Of a stretch of DNA of 64,000 nt, positions 1-9,391 are shown piece after piece. The DNA is from Wenyingzhuangia sp. 2_MG-2023 (GTDB taxonomy: Bacteria > Bacteroidota > Bacteroidia > Flavobacteriales > Flavobacteriaceae), in contig NZ_JAUOSB010000013.1 in assembly GCF_030548295.1 (NCBI RefSeq), forward strand, positions 22,922-86,921, read 5' to 3'. Each line of letters opens with the position of its first letter. Positions within the stretch are counted from its first letter, which is position 1. Below the pieces are notes generated by a model, which was given only the letters and a program-made list of their open reading frames with translations, was not told the DNA's origin and made no database searches. A program made the position numbers and the translations under genes.

Positions 1-4
1 AAAT

Positions 5-41
5 AATACCCCTAGCGATGTCTGTAGTCACTAGGGGTATT
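5..41. terminator. Hairpin terminator at left edge
   Basis: An 11-bp perfect inverted repeat (positions 5-15 with 31-41, arm AATACCCCTAG) encloses a 15-base loop. It lies 49 bases beyond the stop of the minus-strand efflux operon. T-runs on either side are short, so it may end that operon, or a gene left of the window, or both. Confidence 0.6.
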
Positions 42-89
42 TGGTTTAAAAATATAAAAAATAGTATGTCTTATAAAAACTCATCATTG

Positions 90-1664
90 TTAATGAACAG
101 AGGAAGTATCAATTTTTCCAGCCCCTTTTTTAATCAATAATACAAAAGGAATACACAGTAGAAACAAAATACCTAAGTACAAAAAGATATCCATATAAGA
201 CAATACCGTGGCTTGTTTTAATACAGACATTTCCATTAATTTATAAGATTTTGAGATGGATTCATTGATAGAGAATCCTTTACTCATAAACATGTTTCTG
301 TAAGCTTGTAATCTTTCTTGAACTTGTAAGTTTACAGCGCTAATATTAGGTAGTAAATTTATTCTGTGTTGTTCTGTAAATCTGGCAATCATGGTAGTGA
401 TAATAGCAATACCAAAAGATCCTCCTAATTGTCTTGTCATTCCTGTAAATGCAGCACCATCTCCAATGTCTTTTCCTACCAAAGTAGATAAGGATAGGGT
501 TGTAATTGGCACAAATAACAATCCCAAACCAAAACCTCTAACCACTAATGGCCAAAAGAAATGTTCTGTTCCTGTATCTGGAGTCATTACTACATACATC
601 CATAAACTATACACAAAGAAGATGACAAAACCGCCTGTAACCAAATATTTTTGAGGGACACCATTTTGTAATAATTTTCCAATAATAGGCATCATTAAAG
701 CGGTGGTGATAGAGCTTGGAACTAATAACAAACCTGCATCTGTGGCGGTAAACCCTAAAACTGATTGTGTGTAAATGGGAATGATAAAGGTAGAACCATA
801 CAGTCCAAATCCTAAAATAAAAGTCATCATTGTACCAATTCTTAAGTTGCTATCTTTCAATACACTTAAATTCACAATAGGATGTTCGTACACCAATTCT
901 CTCCAAATAAACAATATCAACCCAAAAAAAGAAGCAACAGATAAAGTGATAATGAGAGAATTGTCAAACCAATCGTCTTGCTGGCCGTGTTCTAATACAA
1001 ACTGTAACGAACCAATAAAAGTAGCTAGCAATACAATTCCAATCCAATCTACTTGTTTTGCTTTTAGTTTTTCTCCATATTTTGGGCTTTTCACAAACAA
1101 AATAGTTAAAATGGTTGCAATAATTCCAATAGGAATGTTGATGTAAAATATATAAGGCCAAGCATAATTATCAACCAAATACCCACCTAAAGGTGGTCCT
1201 AATGTAGGTCCAACAATTACCCCCATTCCATAAATAGCTTGAGCCATTCCTCTTTTGGCAGCAGGGTAACTTTCTGTAATAATTGTCTGTGCTGTTACTA
1301 GTAAAGCACCTCCACCCAAACCTTGTACAAATCTAAAAGCGACCAACTCCCAAATATTGTCTGCGTTACCACACAAAAATGAAGATACCGTGAAAATAAC
1401 GATGGAGGTAGCAAAGTAATTACGTCTCCCAAATTGTTTAGACAACCAACTTGTCATCGGAATAATGATTACGTTGGCAATTGCATAGGCTGTAATTACC
1501 CAAGCAACATCTGTTAACGTAGCACCTAAACTACCTTTCATATCATTCAAAGCCACGTTAACAATAGTAGTATCTACAATTTCTAACAGTGCACATAAAA
1601 TGGCTGTAATGGTAATGATGACTCTGCGGTAACCATACTCTACTAAACTGTCTTGATCTTGCAT
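90..1664 (-). CDS. emrB: DHA2-family drug:H+ antiporter (EmrB/QacA type MFS)
   Basis: This is a 524-residue inner membrane protein of the 14-helix major facilitator class, which exports hydrophobic drugs in exchange for protons. It starts with a short cytoplasmic tail, then a helix carrying the DHA2-type LEIVDTTIVNVAL stretch (about residues 27-39). Motif A-like WLSKQFGRRN sits near residue 73, and the antiporter motif C, GPTLGPPLGG, is near 152. Length matches the family. It begins 4 bases after the stop of the HlyD-type gene, so the two are co-translated as the last pair of a tetR-tolC-emrA-emrB operon. The substrate is not shown by sequence. The emrB symbol is by family and order, not proven orthology. 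Confidence 0.92.
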   Translation of the reverse strand: MQDQDSLVEYGYRRVIITITAILCALLEIVDTTIVNVALNDMKGSLGATLTDVAWVITAYAIANVIIIPMTSWLSKQFGRRNYFATSIVIFTVSSFLCGNADNIWELVAFRFVQGLGGGALLVTAQTIITESYPAAKRGMAQAIYGMGVIVGPTLGPPLGGYLVDNYAWPYIFYINIPIGIIATILTILFVKSPKYGEKLKAKQVDWIGIVLLATFIGSLQFVLEHGQQDDWFDNSLIITLSVASFFGLILFIWRELVYEHPIVNLSVLKDSNLRIGTMMTFILGFGLYGSTFIIPIYTQSVLGFTATDAGLLLVPSSITTALMMPIIGKLLQNGVPQKYLVTGGFVIFFVYSLWMYVVMTPDTGTEHFFWPLVVRGFGLGLLFVPITTLSLSTLVGKDIGDGAAFTGMTRQLGGSFGIAIITTMIARFTEQHRINLLPNISAVNLQVQERLQAYRNMFMSKGFSINESISKSYKLMEMSVLKQATVLSYMDIFLYLGILFLLCIPFVLLIKKGAGKIDTSSVH

Positions 1665-1668
1665 AAAC

Positions 1669-2751
1669 TTATTTTAAATGTACATCGGTGATGGCATTCA
1701 TACCTGAACGTAATTTTACCAATGCTTCTTTGTTATTATTTTCTGTAAATTCAATTTTTACAGGCAAACGTTGAATGGTTTTTACAAAGTTTCCGGTAGC
1801 ATTGTCTGGAGGCAATAATGAAAATTTGGCTCCAGTTGCAGGTGAAAAAGTAGTGATGACTCCTTCAAATTCTTCATTAGGATATGCATCTACTTTGATT
1901 CCAACTTTTTGGCCTTTTTCCATTTTTTCTAATTGCGTTTCTTTAAAATTGGCAACCACCCATTTGTTTTTTGTATTGATCAAATAAAACAATGATTGTC
2001 CTGGTTGTACAAACTGTCCTTCCTGTAAGGAAACAGCTGACAATTGTCCAGAAATGGGTGCTGTAATTATGGTGTAATTCAAATTTAACAAAGCAGCATC
2101 CAACATAGCTTCTGCACTTTTTACATTGGCTTGAGCAACGGCTACTTGTTTGATAGAAATATCAGTTTGTGAAGTAGCTGCTGATTTTTGACGAGTAGTA
2201 GCAGTTTTTTGATTTTTTAACACTCTTAATTGGTTTTCTGCTTCTTGTTTAGCAGCCAATGCTTGCTCGTATTGTTGTGCTGTAATGGTATGACTTTTAT
2301 ACAAATTATGATAACGTTCAAAATCATTTTGTGCTCTCCATAATTTGATTTCTGCAGATTTAATAGTTTCTGTAGCAGTATTTACTTGTGCTGTAGCTGT
2401 AGCGGTATTTGCTTGGTAAGAATTGATACTTGCTTCTGCAACTGACAAAGCGCTTTGTGCTGACAATAATTTAGCAGCTGCTTGTTCTTTTTGTACCAAA
2501 TAATCTCTATTATCTATTACAAACAAAGTATCTCCTTTTTGCACTCGCTCATTATCTGATACATATACTTTTTGAATGTACCCTCCAACATGTGGAATGA
2601 TAGGGCTCATGTGTGCTTCAATATGAGCATCATCTGTTTCTTCGTGTGATAATGAGTGAATAAATTTATAGCCTCCATATACCACCCCAATAACTACAAT
2701 TACAGAAATAATAGCGATGAATTTTTTGTTGATTTTTTTCTTTTGTTCCAT
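1669..2751 (-). CDS. emrA: HlyD/EmrA-type membrane fusion protein
   Basis: This 360-residue periplasmic adaptor joins the MFS pump to the TolC-like outer membrane channel. After a basic N-terminus it has one membrane anchor (residues 11-29), then a lipoyl/barrel-sandwich half (about 45-95), an Ala/Gln-rich helical hairpin (about 95-215), the second lipoyl half (LNYTIITAPISGQLSAV) and a beta-barrel region starting with WVVANFKETQLEKM. These are the usual EmrA/HlyD_3 elements, and it is of normal length. It lies 15 bases after tolC and 4 bases before emrB, as expected for a tripartite pump. Confidence 0.92.
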   Translation of the reverse strand: MEQKKKINKKFIAIISVIVVIGVVYGGYKFIHSLSHEETDDAHIEAHMSPIIPHVGGYIQKVYVSDNERVQKGDTLFVIDNRDYLVQKEQAAAKLLSAQSALSVAEASINSYQANTATATAQVNTATETIKSAEIKLWRAQNDFERYHNLYKSHTITAQQYEQALAAKQEAENQLRVLKNQKTATTRQKSAATSQTDISIKQVAVAQANVKSAEAMLDAALLNLNYTIITAPISGQLSAVSLQEGQFVQPGQSLFYLINTKNKWVVANFKETQLEKMEKGQKVGIKVDAYPNEEFEGVITTFSPATGAKFSLLPPDNATGNFVKTIQRLPVKIEFTENNNKEALVKLRSGMNAITDVHLK

Positions 2752-2766
2752 GGTATGAAATATTCT

Positions 2767-4056
2767 TTATTTTTCTAATAAATTGATTAATTTTCCTTGT
2801 GCTTTTAGCCAGGTATAGTACTTTTCTGTAATAGTTGCTTTGGCATAAGTCACGTTGATTTTTGCTTGTAATTGCTCTAGATCTGCCTCTAACAAATCAT
2901 TGGTATTTGCCAAACCATTGTCATATTTATCTTTTACAATTCTATAATTTTCTATAGATTGTTCTTCAGACTGAGCATAGACATTGTATTTTTTTACTGA
3001 TAACTGATAATCTTGTTTGGCATTTTCCAATTCTATTTTTACAGCATCTGTTTTGGCACTGATGGCATACTCCAAGGCTTTTGCTTTGCTTTCTGCTACC
3101 TTCACTTTACTTTTGTTTTTAAAAATAGCAGCCAAATCATAAGAAATCCCTACACCAATATTCATGGCATTGGTAACAGATAAAACGTTGTTTAAATCCA
3201 AGGCAATATATCCGCCAGAAAGGGATAAGGTTGGATAGTAATTTCCTTTAGCTATTTTGATTTGATTTTCAGCAGCTTTGTATTGGTAATCCATCGCTTC
3301 CAAATCACTTCTTTCAATATTTTCAGATGTTGTTATTAACGATGTATCTTTAAAAGCAGACGCATCAATATCCACAATTGTTTTTTCGGGTAATTTTAAC
3401 ATCACTGCCAATTGGTAGTTTAAAATAGTTGCATTTTTTTTAGCTTCTTCTAAACTCACCTCTATATTAGAAGCTTGAATTTGAGCTTTTAACAAATCGT
3501 TTCTTGCAATAATTCCGTTAATTTCCATGTTGGTGAAATCTAAAACTCTTTGCAAAGCACTTTTTAGACTTTCCTCAACCAGCAATACTGTTTGTTTGGC
3601 TTTGTACAGATTGATGTAAGTTTCAATCACTCTATAAGCAATTTCTTCTTTGTCATTTTGTGCGTTTAAAGTTGCTGCATGGTAATTGTTTTCGCTTGCC
3701 TTTACCGTATTTTTTAGTCTAAAACCTGTAAACAAAGGCATAGAAAGACTTGCTTGTCCAAACATAAATTGATTGACATTTGGAGTTGCTCCTTCAGAAC
3801 TAGTTCCTGTTTTTAAATTGACATCAGCATTGGTTAAGTAAGCATATTGCCCAGTAATTTTAGCATCAGGGTACAATAAGTTTTTGGCTATTTGCAATTC
3901 GTTTTTTGCAGTAATCACTTCGGTATCTGCTATTTTAGAAGCATCACTTTGCGTAATAGCGATGGCTACTGCCTCTTGAATGCTTATAGTTTGTTTGTTT
4001 TGTGCTTGCAGACCTATGTAAGCCAATAAACAAAACAAAAATGTACTAAATTTCAT
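2767..4056 (-). CDS. tolC: TolC-family outer membrane efflux protein
   Basis: This 429-residue protein forms the outer membrane channel of the pump encoded with it. A signal peptide (about residues 1-18, ending in LQAQ) is followed by two outer-membrane-efflux repeats rich in long amphipathic helices. Typical phrases are the ITQSDASKIADTEVITAKNELQIA start of the first helix pair, shown here only by position (residues 34-57), and DKYDNGLANTNDLLEAD near the end, the conserved groove region of the second repeat. The start codon overlaps the end of tetR by 11 bases, which suggests translational coupling. No lipidation cysteine is seen, so unlike OprM it is probably not a lipoprotein. Confidence 0.92.
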   Translation of the reverse strand: MKFSTFLFCLLAYIGLQAQNKQTISIQEAVAIAITQSDASKIADTEVITAKNELQIAKNLLYPDAKITGQYAYLTNADVNLKTGTSSEGATPNVNQFMFGQASLSMPLFTGFRLKNTVKASENNYHAATLNAQNDKEEIAYRVIETYINLYKAKQTVLLVEESLKSALQRVLDFTNMEINGIIARNDLLKAQIQASNIEVSLEEAKKNATILNYQLAVMLKLPEKTIVDIDASAFKDTSLITTSENIERSDLEAMDYQYKAAENQIKIAKGNYYPTLSLSGGYIALDLNNVLSVTNAMNIGVGISYDLAAIFKNKSKVKVAESKAKALEYAISAKTDAVKIELENAKQDYQLSVKKYNVYAQSEEQSIENYRIVKDKYDNGLANTNDLLEADLEQLQAKINVTYAKATITEKYYTWLKAQGKLINLLEK

Positions 4057-4666
4057 AAGTTAATAATGATTTTATGGTTTGTTGAATGTGTTTGGTTAAA
4101 GTTTGATGTACATAAATATCAACAGCTACATCATTCTCTAAGGGGATTAAAGTTTTATAAAAACGTTTGTTGTAGTAAAAATTAAAATAGGATCCTTGTA
4201 CGGTAGGCATTAACAATTCTATATTTACATTCTTGTTAAAAACACCTGCATCTTGTCCTTTTTCTACAAAAGATTTGATAGTTTTAAAACTCTCTAATTT
4301 CTCTTTGGTGTATGCTTTAAAATCAAATCCTCTTGTTTCATTAGAAAATTCAAAATGAATGATTTTATACATTCTTCTTTTATCATGAGTTCTATGGATG
4401 ATAAGCTTTATCAAATCATCTAATCTTTCTGTATAACTTTTTTCTTGATTGATGACTTTTAATAATTCATTTCTAAAATCAGCAATACGATACAACAAAA
4501 ATGTTTCTAACAACTTTTCTTTTGAACCAAAGTAATAAGAAATCATCGCCACATTTACATCAGCCTCTTTAGCAATTGTCCTAACAGAAGTGCCATCAAA
4601 ACCATTTTCAGCAAATAGCTTTTCTGATACATTTAAAATATGAATCTGTTTTTCATTTAATTTCAT
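4046..4666 (-). CDS. TetR/AcrR-family repressor of the efflux operon
   Basis: This 206-residue protein has a typical TetR N-terminal DNA-binding domain: helix-turn-helix residues about 25-48, with TSVRTIAKEADVNVAMISYYF and the following GSKEKLLE. The rest is an all-helical ligand and dimer domain without recognisable sequence. It is the first gene of its own operon and overlaps tolC. The promoter just upstream carries two palindromes that cover the spacer and the -33 box, so the simplest reading is autorepression relieved by a pump substrate. That regulation is inferred. Confidence 0.93.
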   Translation of the reverse strand: MKLNEKQIHILNVSEKLFAENGFDGTSVRTIAKEADVNVAMISYYFGSKEKLLETFLLYRIADFRNELLKVINQEKSYTERLDDLIKLIIHRTHDKRRMYKIIHFEFSNETRGFDFKAYTKEKLESFKTIKSFVEKGQDAGVFNKNVNIELLMPTVQGSYFNFYYNKRFYKTLIPLENDVAVDIYVHQTLTKHIQQTIKSLLTYEI

Positions 4667-4699
4667 AGCGTATAGATTTTTAATTTCTTAAAACGCAAG

Positions 4700-4737
4700 C
4701 AAAATTAAACAAACGTTTGATTTAAACAACTGTTTAA
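4700..4737 (-). promoter_or_regulatory. Promoter with two overlapping TetR-type operators
   Basis: Read on the minus strand, TTG (complement of 4727-4729) and TAATTTTG (complement of 4700-4707) are separated by exactly 19 bases, matching the flavobacterial -33/-7 consensus. Palindrome 1, CAAACGTTTG, is at 4710-4719 inside the spacer. Palindrome 2, TTAAACA-AC-TGTTTAA, is at 4722-4737 and covers the TTG. Both sit within related 16-base units (4705-4720 and 4722-4737) spaced 17 bases apart, so two repressor dimers could bind on nearly the same DNA face. Confidence 0.75.
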
Positions 4738-4808
4738 TAAAATATTTTTTGTTTAAAATTATCAAAACAAAAAAAACAATTCCCAAAGCAGCTATCTTGG
4801 GCGGTTAT

Positions 4809-5435
4809 ATGAAAGAGCAAGTTTTAACAAACCAAGAAGAGCTACAGTTTGAAGCTCTGATTGAGGGACTCTTAAACGACCAATATGGTTTTTGTGAGAG
4901 TTTTATGGAAGAAAGTACTGTTTTGGGTTTGAAAAACAACCTGTTATCTCATTTAGAAGAAGGAGAGATGTATCCAGCAGGAATTGGAAAAAAATTTGAT
5001 TATCAAAAAAATGCTTCTGTTAGGGGAGATTTGATCAAATGGATTGATAATGAGAGTACAGATGTATACGAACGAATTCTTTTGGATAAGATAGAGCGTT
5101 TTATTCAGTATTTGAATAGAACCTGCTATACTTCTATCAACGATTATGAATTTCATTATGCCAATTATGAAGTGAATAGTTTTTACAAACGTCATTTGGA
5201 TCAGTTTAAAAGTGAAAAAGGACGTAAGTTTTCTTTTATTATTTATTTGAATGATGATTGGACTGTAGATGATGGTGGTAAATTGTCTTTGTACATCAAT
5301 GCTAGTAAAATAGACGAGGTATATCCAATGGGTGGAAGGACTGTTTTTTTTAAAAGTGATGAGTTAGAACATGAAGTACATCCTTCATTAACTAGAAATA
5401 GAATTAGTATTGCTGGATGGTTAAAGAATATTTAA
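4809..5435 (+). CDS. 2OG-Fe(II) oxygenase (prolyl 4-hydroxylase-like)
   Basis: This 208-residue cytosolic protein has the iron-binding H-x-D in YKRHLDQF, the distal histidine in ELEHEVHPS, and the 2-oxoglutarate-binding arginine in NRISIAGW, in the order of a prolyl-hydroxylase double-stranded beta-helix. The reading frame extends upstream to a TTG at 4749, but I chose the ATG at 4809. The 20 extra residues are unlike the family, and the TTG would fall close to the divergent tetR promoter. It is transcribed away from tetR and could share its control. The substrate is unknown; bacterial relatives hydroxylate proteins such as EF-Tu or small molecules. Confidence 0.85.
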   Translation: MKEQVLTNQEELQFEALIEGLLNDQYGFCESFMEESTVLGLKNNLLSHLEEGEMYPAGIGKKFDYQKNASVRGDLIKWIDNESTDVYERILLDKIERFIQYLNRTCYTSINDYEFHYANYEVNSFYKRHLDQFKSEKGRKFSFIIYLNDDWTVDDGGKLSLYINASKIDEVYPMGGRTVFFKSDELEHEVHPSLTRNRISIAGWLKNI

Positions 5436-5516
5436 AAAAGATGTAGAACTCTTTGACTTTTTTATAACATTACTTTAAATAGTTTGAGTACTACAGAAAT
5501 AGATTCATCAAAACAA

Positions 5517-5552
5517 AATACTCCATCTAAAATAACTTTTAGATGGAGTATT
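5517..5552. terminator. Bidirectional terminator between convergent genes
   Basis: A perfect 16-bp stem (5517-5532 with 5537-5552) with a TAAC loop is flanked by A-runs on the left and T-runs on the right. It can therefore end both the rightward oxygenase gene and the leftward secreted-protein gene. Confidence 0.9.
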
Positions 5553-5574
5553 TTTTAATGAGCACAAGAAAATT

Positions 5575-6885
5575 TTATTTTTTGATGATTTTTTTGATCA
5601 ATAAATTTTTTGTTTGTAAAAAATAAATTCCCTGAGGTAAATTACTAATGTCAATAACATTGTTTGTTTTTACAGTTTTTACCACTTGTCCTAATACGTT
5701 AGAAATAATTATTGTTTCCCCAATTTTAGAAATATCAGAAAGGTTAATGATTCCAGTAGTTGGGTTAGGGTAAATGGTTAGGTTACTGAATGTAGGAGAA
5801 GAACTACTCAAAGAACTAGGAGAGACTTGTTGAAGTTCATCTATATAATAAATATCACCATCTCTGTTTTCATCTCTGTTAAAAACAATATCTAGTCTAG
5901 AAAAAGCACCTCCATTAATAGCTACATAATTGGTAAAGTCAAACTCTACTTCTTGCCATTCACCAGCAGTAACAGTAATTTCTCTTTCGTTTAAATTGTC
6001 ATCTTCATTTCCTAAGATATTATCAGGTCCTTTAAAACTACCTCCACCTAAAAAAGGTATAACGGCTAGAGTGAAAGTGGTTTCAGTTTCTGACATAATT
6101 TTAAATCTAATAGCTTTACCGTTGTTGTCATCAAGTAAAATAGTACCAATGTTTTGTAAAGCAACCCAGTCCCACTTAGGAGAACCAGTAGTTTGTTCAG
6201 ATTTTAACACATTGCTACTAGTATTGATTCCCCCCGTTTCAGGATTAGCGACAATAACATATTCACCTTGTGTGTTTTCTGTATTTCCATTATTGTTTCC
6301 AATAGTTCCTGACCAAGTTTCAAAATTTTCTACAAATGCAGGCCCAGGTAATGGAGTAGGAACACTACTATTGCTAATTTCTATTCTTGTGATTTGAATG
6401 TCATCTGTGTCAGAACCAGAATTATTTCTTCTAGGGTATAAGTGAATAGCTGTTAATGTTCCCGACCACCAATTAAAATTAGTAGTGTTGCTCATATTTA
6501 CTGTTTTTACTTCAAAGTCTGATGAATTAAGATTGATAGGATTGTTGTTTCCTCCGTACTCAACACCATTCCCTGCCTCAAATCTTAATTGGTCATTACC
6601 ATTACCAACAGCATTGCTTGTTGCATTGGTAGCAACGGATAAATTTTTATAAAAAAAATGTATGTACTTGTTGGAGTCTGCATCAATACTCAATGTATTG
6701 TTAGATACTTTGGCAATAGTATTTTCATCTGTAGGTGTAATGGTTAAGTAACCATTTGCGACAGAAGTAGTACAGTTTAGAGCTCCTGTCCATCCTTCAA
6801 AATCACCATCTGTATTGAAATCATAAATTTGTGCAGAACATAAATTACCTGCGAATAATGCAGTTAAAAGTAATTTTTTAAACAT
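5575..6885 (-). CDS. Type IX-secreted protein with two beta-sandwich-like modules
   Basis: This 436-residue protein has a signal peptide (MFKKLLLTALFAGNLCSAQ) and a C-terminal type IX sorting domain beginning at IYPNPTTGIINLS, with the closing GIYFLQTK. Between them are two Asn/Gly/Asp-rich segments. The first runs from DFNTDGDFEGWTG to about 175; the second starts at FVENFETWSG and ends with IYYIDELQQV, like a carbohydrate-binding beta-sandwich. I see no catalytic motif. The frame is open to 6981, but the ATG at 6885 is the one directly before the signal peptide. A cell-surface or released glycan-binding role is inferred. Confidence 0.8.
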   Translation of the reverse strand: MFKKLLLTALFAGNLCSAQIYDFNTDGDFEGWTGALNCTTSVANGYLTITPTDENTIAKVSNNTLSIDADSNKYIHFFYKNLSVATNATSNAVGNGNDQLRFEAGNGVEYGGNNNPINLNSSDFEVKTVNMSNTTNFNWWSGTLTAIHLYPRRNNSGSDTDDIQITRIEISNSSVPTPLPGPAFVENFETWSGTIGNNNGNTENTQGEYVIVANPETGGINTSSNVLKSEQTTGSPKWDWVALQNIGTILLDDNNGKAIRFKIMSETETTFTLAVIPFLGGGSFKGPDNILGNEDDNLNEREITVTAGEWQEVEFDFTNYVAINGGAFSRLDIVFNRDENRDGDIYYIDELQQVSPSSLSSSSPTFSNLTIYPNPTTGIINLSDISKIGETIIISNVLGQVVKTVKTNNVIDISNLPQGIYFLQTKNLLIKKIIKK

Positions 6886-7254
6886 AATTTTTAGTTTTTG
6901 GTTGGTAAATAATTTAACTACGATAAAACTATTATAGAAAAACAAATAGAAATAGCAGATATGTTTTTCAGAAAGACACATATGTTTTTTTTAATTGATG
7001 GAGTATAGTAAATAGTGAAGGTTTCTAAATAAAATAACAATTCAATAATTGAATTGATGTTGTGTACTATTTAAAATAGTAACGTTTTTTATAATAATAT
7101 TTTAGACAATTTTGCTTTTAGAAAGTGAGAATAAAAGTTGTTTTGATTGTGCTAAAAACAAACTCATTTTTAACGTTAGAAATAGCTGATCAATATGTAA
7201 CAAAATAGAAAACAGTTTGTTTATATTTGTGCTTTCAAAAAACAAGGCATTTGT
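6886..7254 (+). promoter_or_regulatory. Intergenic region with hisS promoter candidate
   Basis: These 369 bases lie between divergent genes and hold no credible ORF. A TATATTTG at 7222-7229 fits the -7 consensus for hisS, with the start codon 26 bases beyond it. No good TTG lies 19-20 bases upstream, so the call is weak. I found nothing else in the region apart from A/T-rich tracts. Confidence 0.35.
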
Positions 7255-8631
7255 ATGGCACAAAAACCGAGTATTCCTAAGGGAACCAGAGATTTTTCAC
7301 CTGTAGAGGTTGCAAAAAGAGAGTCTATTTTTTCTATTATAAAGGCTACTTTTCAAACATTTGGATTTCAAGCAATAGAAACTCCATCGTTTGAAAATTC
7401 ACAAACACTAATGGGAAAGTATGGAGAAGAAGGAGATCGTTTGATTTTTAAAATTCTAAATTCAGGAGATTATTTGAGCAAAGCAGATGCTACTTTTTTA
7501 GAAAATAAAGACAGTCAAAAGTTGACAGCATCAATATCTGAAAAAGCATTGCGTTATGATTTGACAGTACCTTTTGCTCGTTACGTGGTACAACACCAAA
7601 ATGAAATAGAATTTCCTTTTAAGAGGTATCAAATTCAGCCTGTTTGGAGAGCAGATCGTCCACAAAAAGGACGTTTTAGAGAATTTTACCAGTGTGATGC
7701 AGATGTGGTAGGAAGTGATTCTTTATGGCAAGAAATAGATTTTGTACAGTTGTATGATACTGTTTTTACTAAGCTGGGATTGAACGGAGTAACTATTAAA
7801 ATGAACAACCGTAAAATTTTATCTGGAATAGCAGAAATAATTGATGCTAGCGATAAGTTGATTGATTTTACAGTGGCTTTGGATAAGTTAGATAAAATTG
7901 GAAAACAAGGAGTAACAGACGAAATGATTGCCAAAGGAATTTCTGAAGAAGCTATTGAGAAAGTAGCTCCATTGTTTGATTTTACGGGAACCAATCAAGA
8001 AAAACTAAATCAGCTACAACAAATGTTGGAGGCTTCAGAAGAAGGAACCAAAGGGGTAGAAGAGTTAAGATTCATTATTGATAGTATAGAAGCTTTAGGA
8101 TTGCAGTCTGCAAACTTAACTTTGGACGTAACTTTGGCCAGAGGTCTAAACTATTACACAGGAGCTATTTTTGAAGTTGCTGCTCCAGAAGGTGTTCAAA
8201 TGGGATCTATTGGTGGAGGTGGTCGTTACGATGACTTAACAGGGATTTTTGGATTGAAAGATATGAGTGGTGTCGGAATTTCTTTTGGTTTGGATAGAAT
8301 TTACTTGGTGTTAGAAGAGTTGAATCTATTTGAAAACCTAGTTTTACCAAGACCTGATGTTTTATTTATCAATTTTGGTAATGATGAGGCTTTGTATGCG
8401 ACAAAAGCGATCAGAAGTTTAAGAGATGCTGGAATCAAATCAGAATTGTATCCGAGTGCTGCCAAAATGAAAAAACAGATGATGTATGCAAACAAAAGAG
8501 GAATTCCGTTTGTAGTTTTGGTAGGAGAAAAAGAAATGGAAACAGGTACATATACCTTAAAGAATATGGATAAAGGAGAACAAACAGAGTGTAAAATGGA
8601 CGAATTGTTGCAAGTAATAATTAATTCGTAA
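7255..8631 (+). CDS. hisS: Histidyl-tRNA synthetase
   Basis: This 458-residue class II aminoacyl-tRNA synthetase charges tRNA-His in the cytosol. It opens with the motif PKGTRDFSP, has motif 2 around [16 protein letters not shown], the histidine-specific [10 protein letters not shown], and motif 3 in [12 protein letters not shown] through [10 protein letters not shown]-terminal anticodon-binding domain begins near PRPDVLFI. It is slightly longer than the E. coli enzyme because of an insert around residues 75-100, as seen in Bacteroidota. folE follows after 24 bases, so the two are probably co-transcribed. Confidence 0.97.
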   Translation: MAQKPSIPKGTRDFSPVEVAKRESIFSIIKATFQTFGFQAIETPSFENSQTLMGKYGEEGDRLIFKILNSGDYLSKADATFLENKDSQKLTASISEKALRYDLTVPFARYVVQHQNEIEFPFKRYQIQPVWRADRPQKGRFREFYQCDADVVGSDSLWQEIDFVQLYDTVFTKLGLNGVTIKMNNRKILSGIAEIIDASDKLIDFTVALDKLDKIGKQGVTDEMIAKGISEEAIEKVAPLFDFTGTNQEKLNQLQQMLEASEEGTKGVEELRFIIDSIEALGLQSANLTLDVTLARGLNYYTGAIFEVAAPEGVQMGSIGGGGRYDDLTGIFGLKDMSGVGISFGLDRIYLVLEELNLFENLVLPRPDVLFINFGNDEALYATKAIRSLRDAGIKSELYPSAAKMKKQMMYANKRGIPFVVLVGEKEMETGTYTLKNMDKGEQTECKMDELLQVIINS

Positions 8632-8655
8632 ATTTGCATCTTATAATTTATAAAT

Positions 8656-9345
8656 ATGTCCCAAGAAATTGACATAATGAACTACGACGAAATAATAGAT
8701 GAATTAGGAGATAACCATATTGGAGATGTTACACGTACACCGTTACGTGATGATGCTTTTGAGTTATCTAATGCTGAGAAAATTGAAAAAATCCAAGAAA
8801 ATGTTCGCCAAATCATGGAAACTTTAGGATTGGATTTAACGGACGATAGCTTAAAAGGCACACCAAAACGTGTTGCCAAAGCTTATGTTTTAGAATTGTT
8901 TGGAGGATTAGATCCACAGAACAAACCTAAATTGTCAACTTTTCTGAACAATTACCAATACGGAGAAATGTTGGTAGAAAAAAATATAGTAGTATATTCT
9001 ACTTGTGAACATCACTTATTACCCATTATAGGTAGAGCACATGTTGCTTATATTTCTAAAGGAACAGTGGTTGGATTGTCTAAAATGAACAGAATTGTAG
9101 ATCATTTTGCAAAAAGACCGCAAGTGCAAGAGCGTTTGACAAGACAAATTGTAAAAGCATTGCAAGAAGCTCTAGGAACAGAAGATGTTGCTTGTATTAT
9201 AGATGCAAAACACTTATGTGTAAATTCTAGAGGTGTTAAAGATATTGAAAGTTCTACTGTAACTGCTGAGTTTGGAGGAGCCTTTAAAAGTGTAGACAAA
9301 CAAAAAGAATTTAGAGACTATATAAAGTTAGAAACAAAGTTTTAA
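8656..9345 (+). CDS. folE: GTP cyclohydrolase I
   Basis: This 229-residue enzyme converts GTP to 7,8-dihydroneopterin triphosphate, the first step to folate and tetrahydropterins. Zinc ligands are visible as Cys117 and His120 in TCEHHLLP and Cys188 in KHLCVNSRG. The GLSKMNRIVDHFAKRPQVQERLT segment, about residues 140-162, is the family signature. The N-terminal 35 residues are a variable extension with several acidic residues. A second possible start is Met8, but Met1 sits 24 bases after hisS and is kept. A strong terminator follows directly. Confidence 0.97.
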   Translation: MSQEIDIMNYDEIIDELGDNHIGDVTRTPLRDDAFELSNAEKIEKIQENVRQIMETLGLDLTDDSLKGTPKRVAKAYVLELFGGLDPQNKPKLSTFLNNYQYGEMLVEKNIVVYSTCEHHLLPIIGRAHVAYISKGTVVGLSKMNRIVDHFAKRPQVQERLTRQIVKALQEALGTEDVACIIDAKHLCVNSRGVKDIESSTVTAEFGGAFKSVDKQKEFRDYIKLETKF

Positions 9346-9346
9346 T

Positions 9347-9384
9347 AAAAAAGCCTAGCAGATTTTAATCTACTAGGCTTTTTT
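9347..9384. terminator. Bidirectional terminator after folE
   Basis: The arms AAAAAAGCCTAG (9347-9358) and CTAGGCTTTTTT (9373-9384) pair, and the inner AGATT/AATCT extends the stem with one mismatch. It directly follows the folE stop and lies 7 bases beyond the stop of the convergent small acidic gene, so it can serve both. Confidence 0.9.
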
Positions 9385-9391
9385 TATCGCT

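Noticed and set aside
775..1146. Plus-strand 123-residue frame opposite the MFS pump
   Set aside because: Lys/Pro/Ile-rich reverse reading of transmembrane segments; not a gene.
4749..4808. TTG start adding 20 residues to the 2OG oxygenase
   Set aside because: The extension is basic and unlike the family, and falls close to the divergent promoter. ATG 4809 is preferred.
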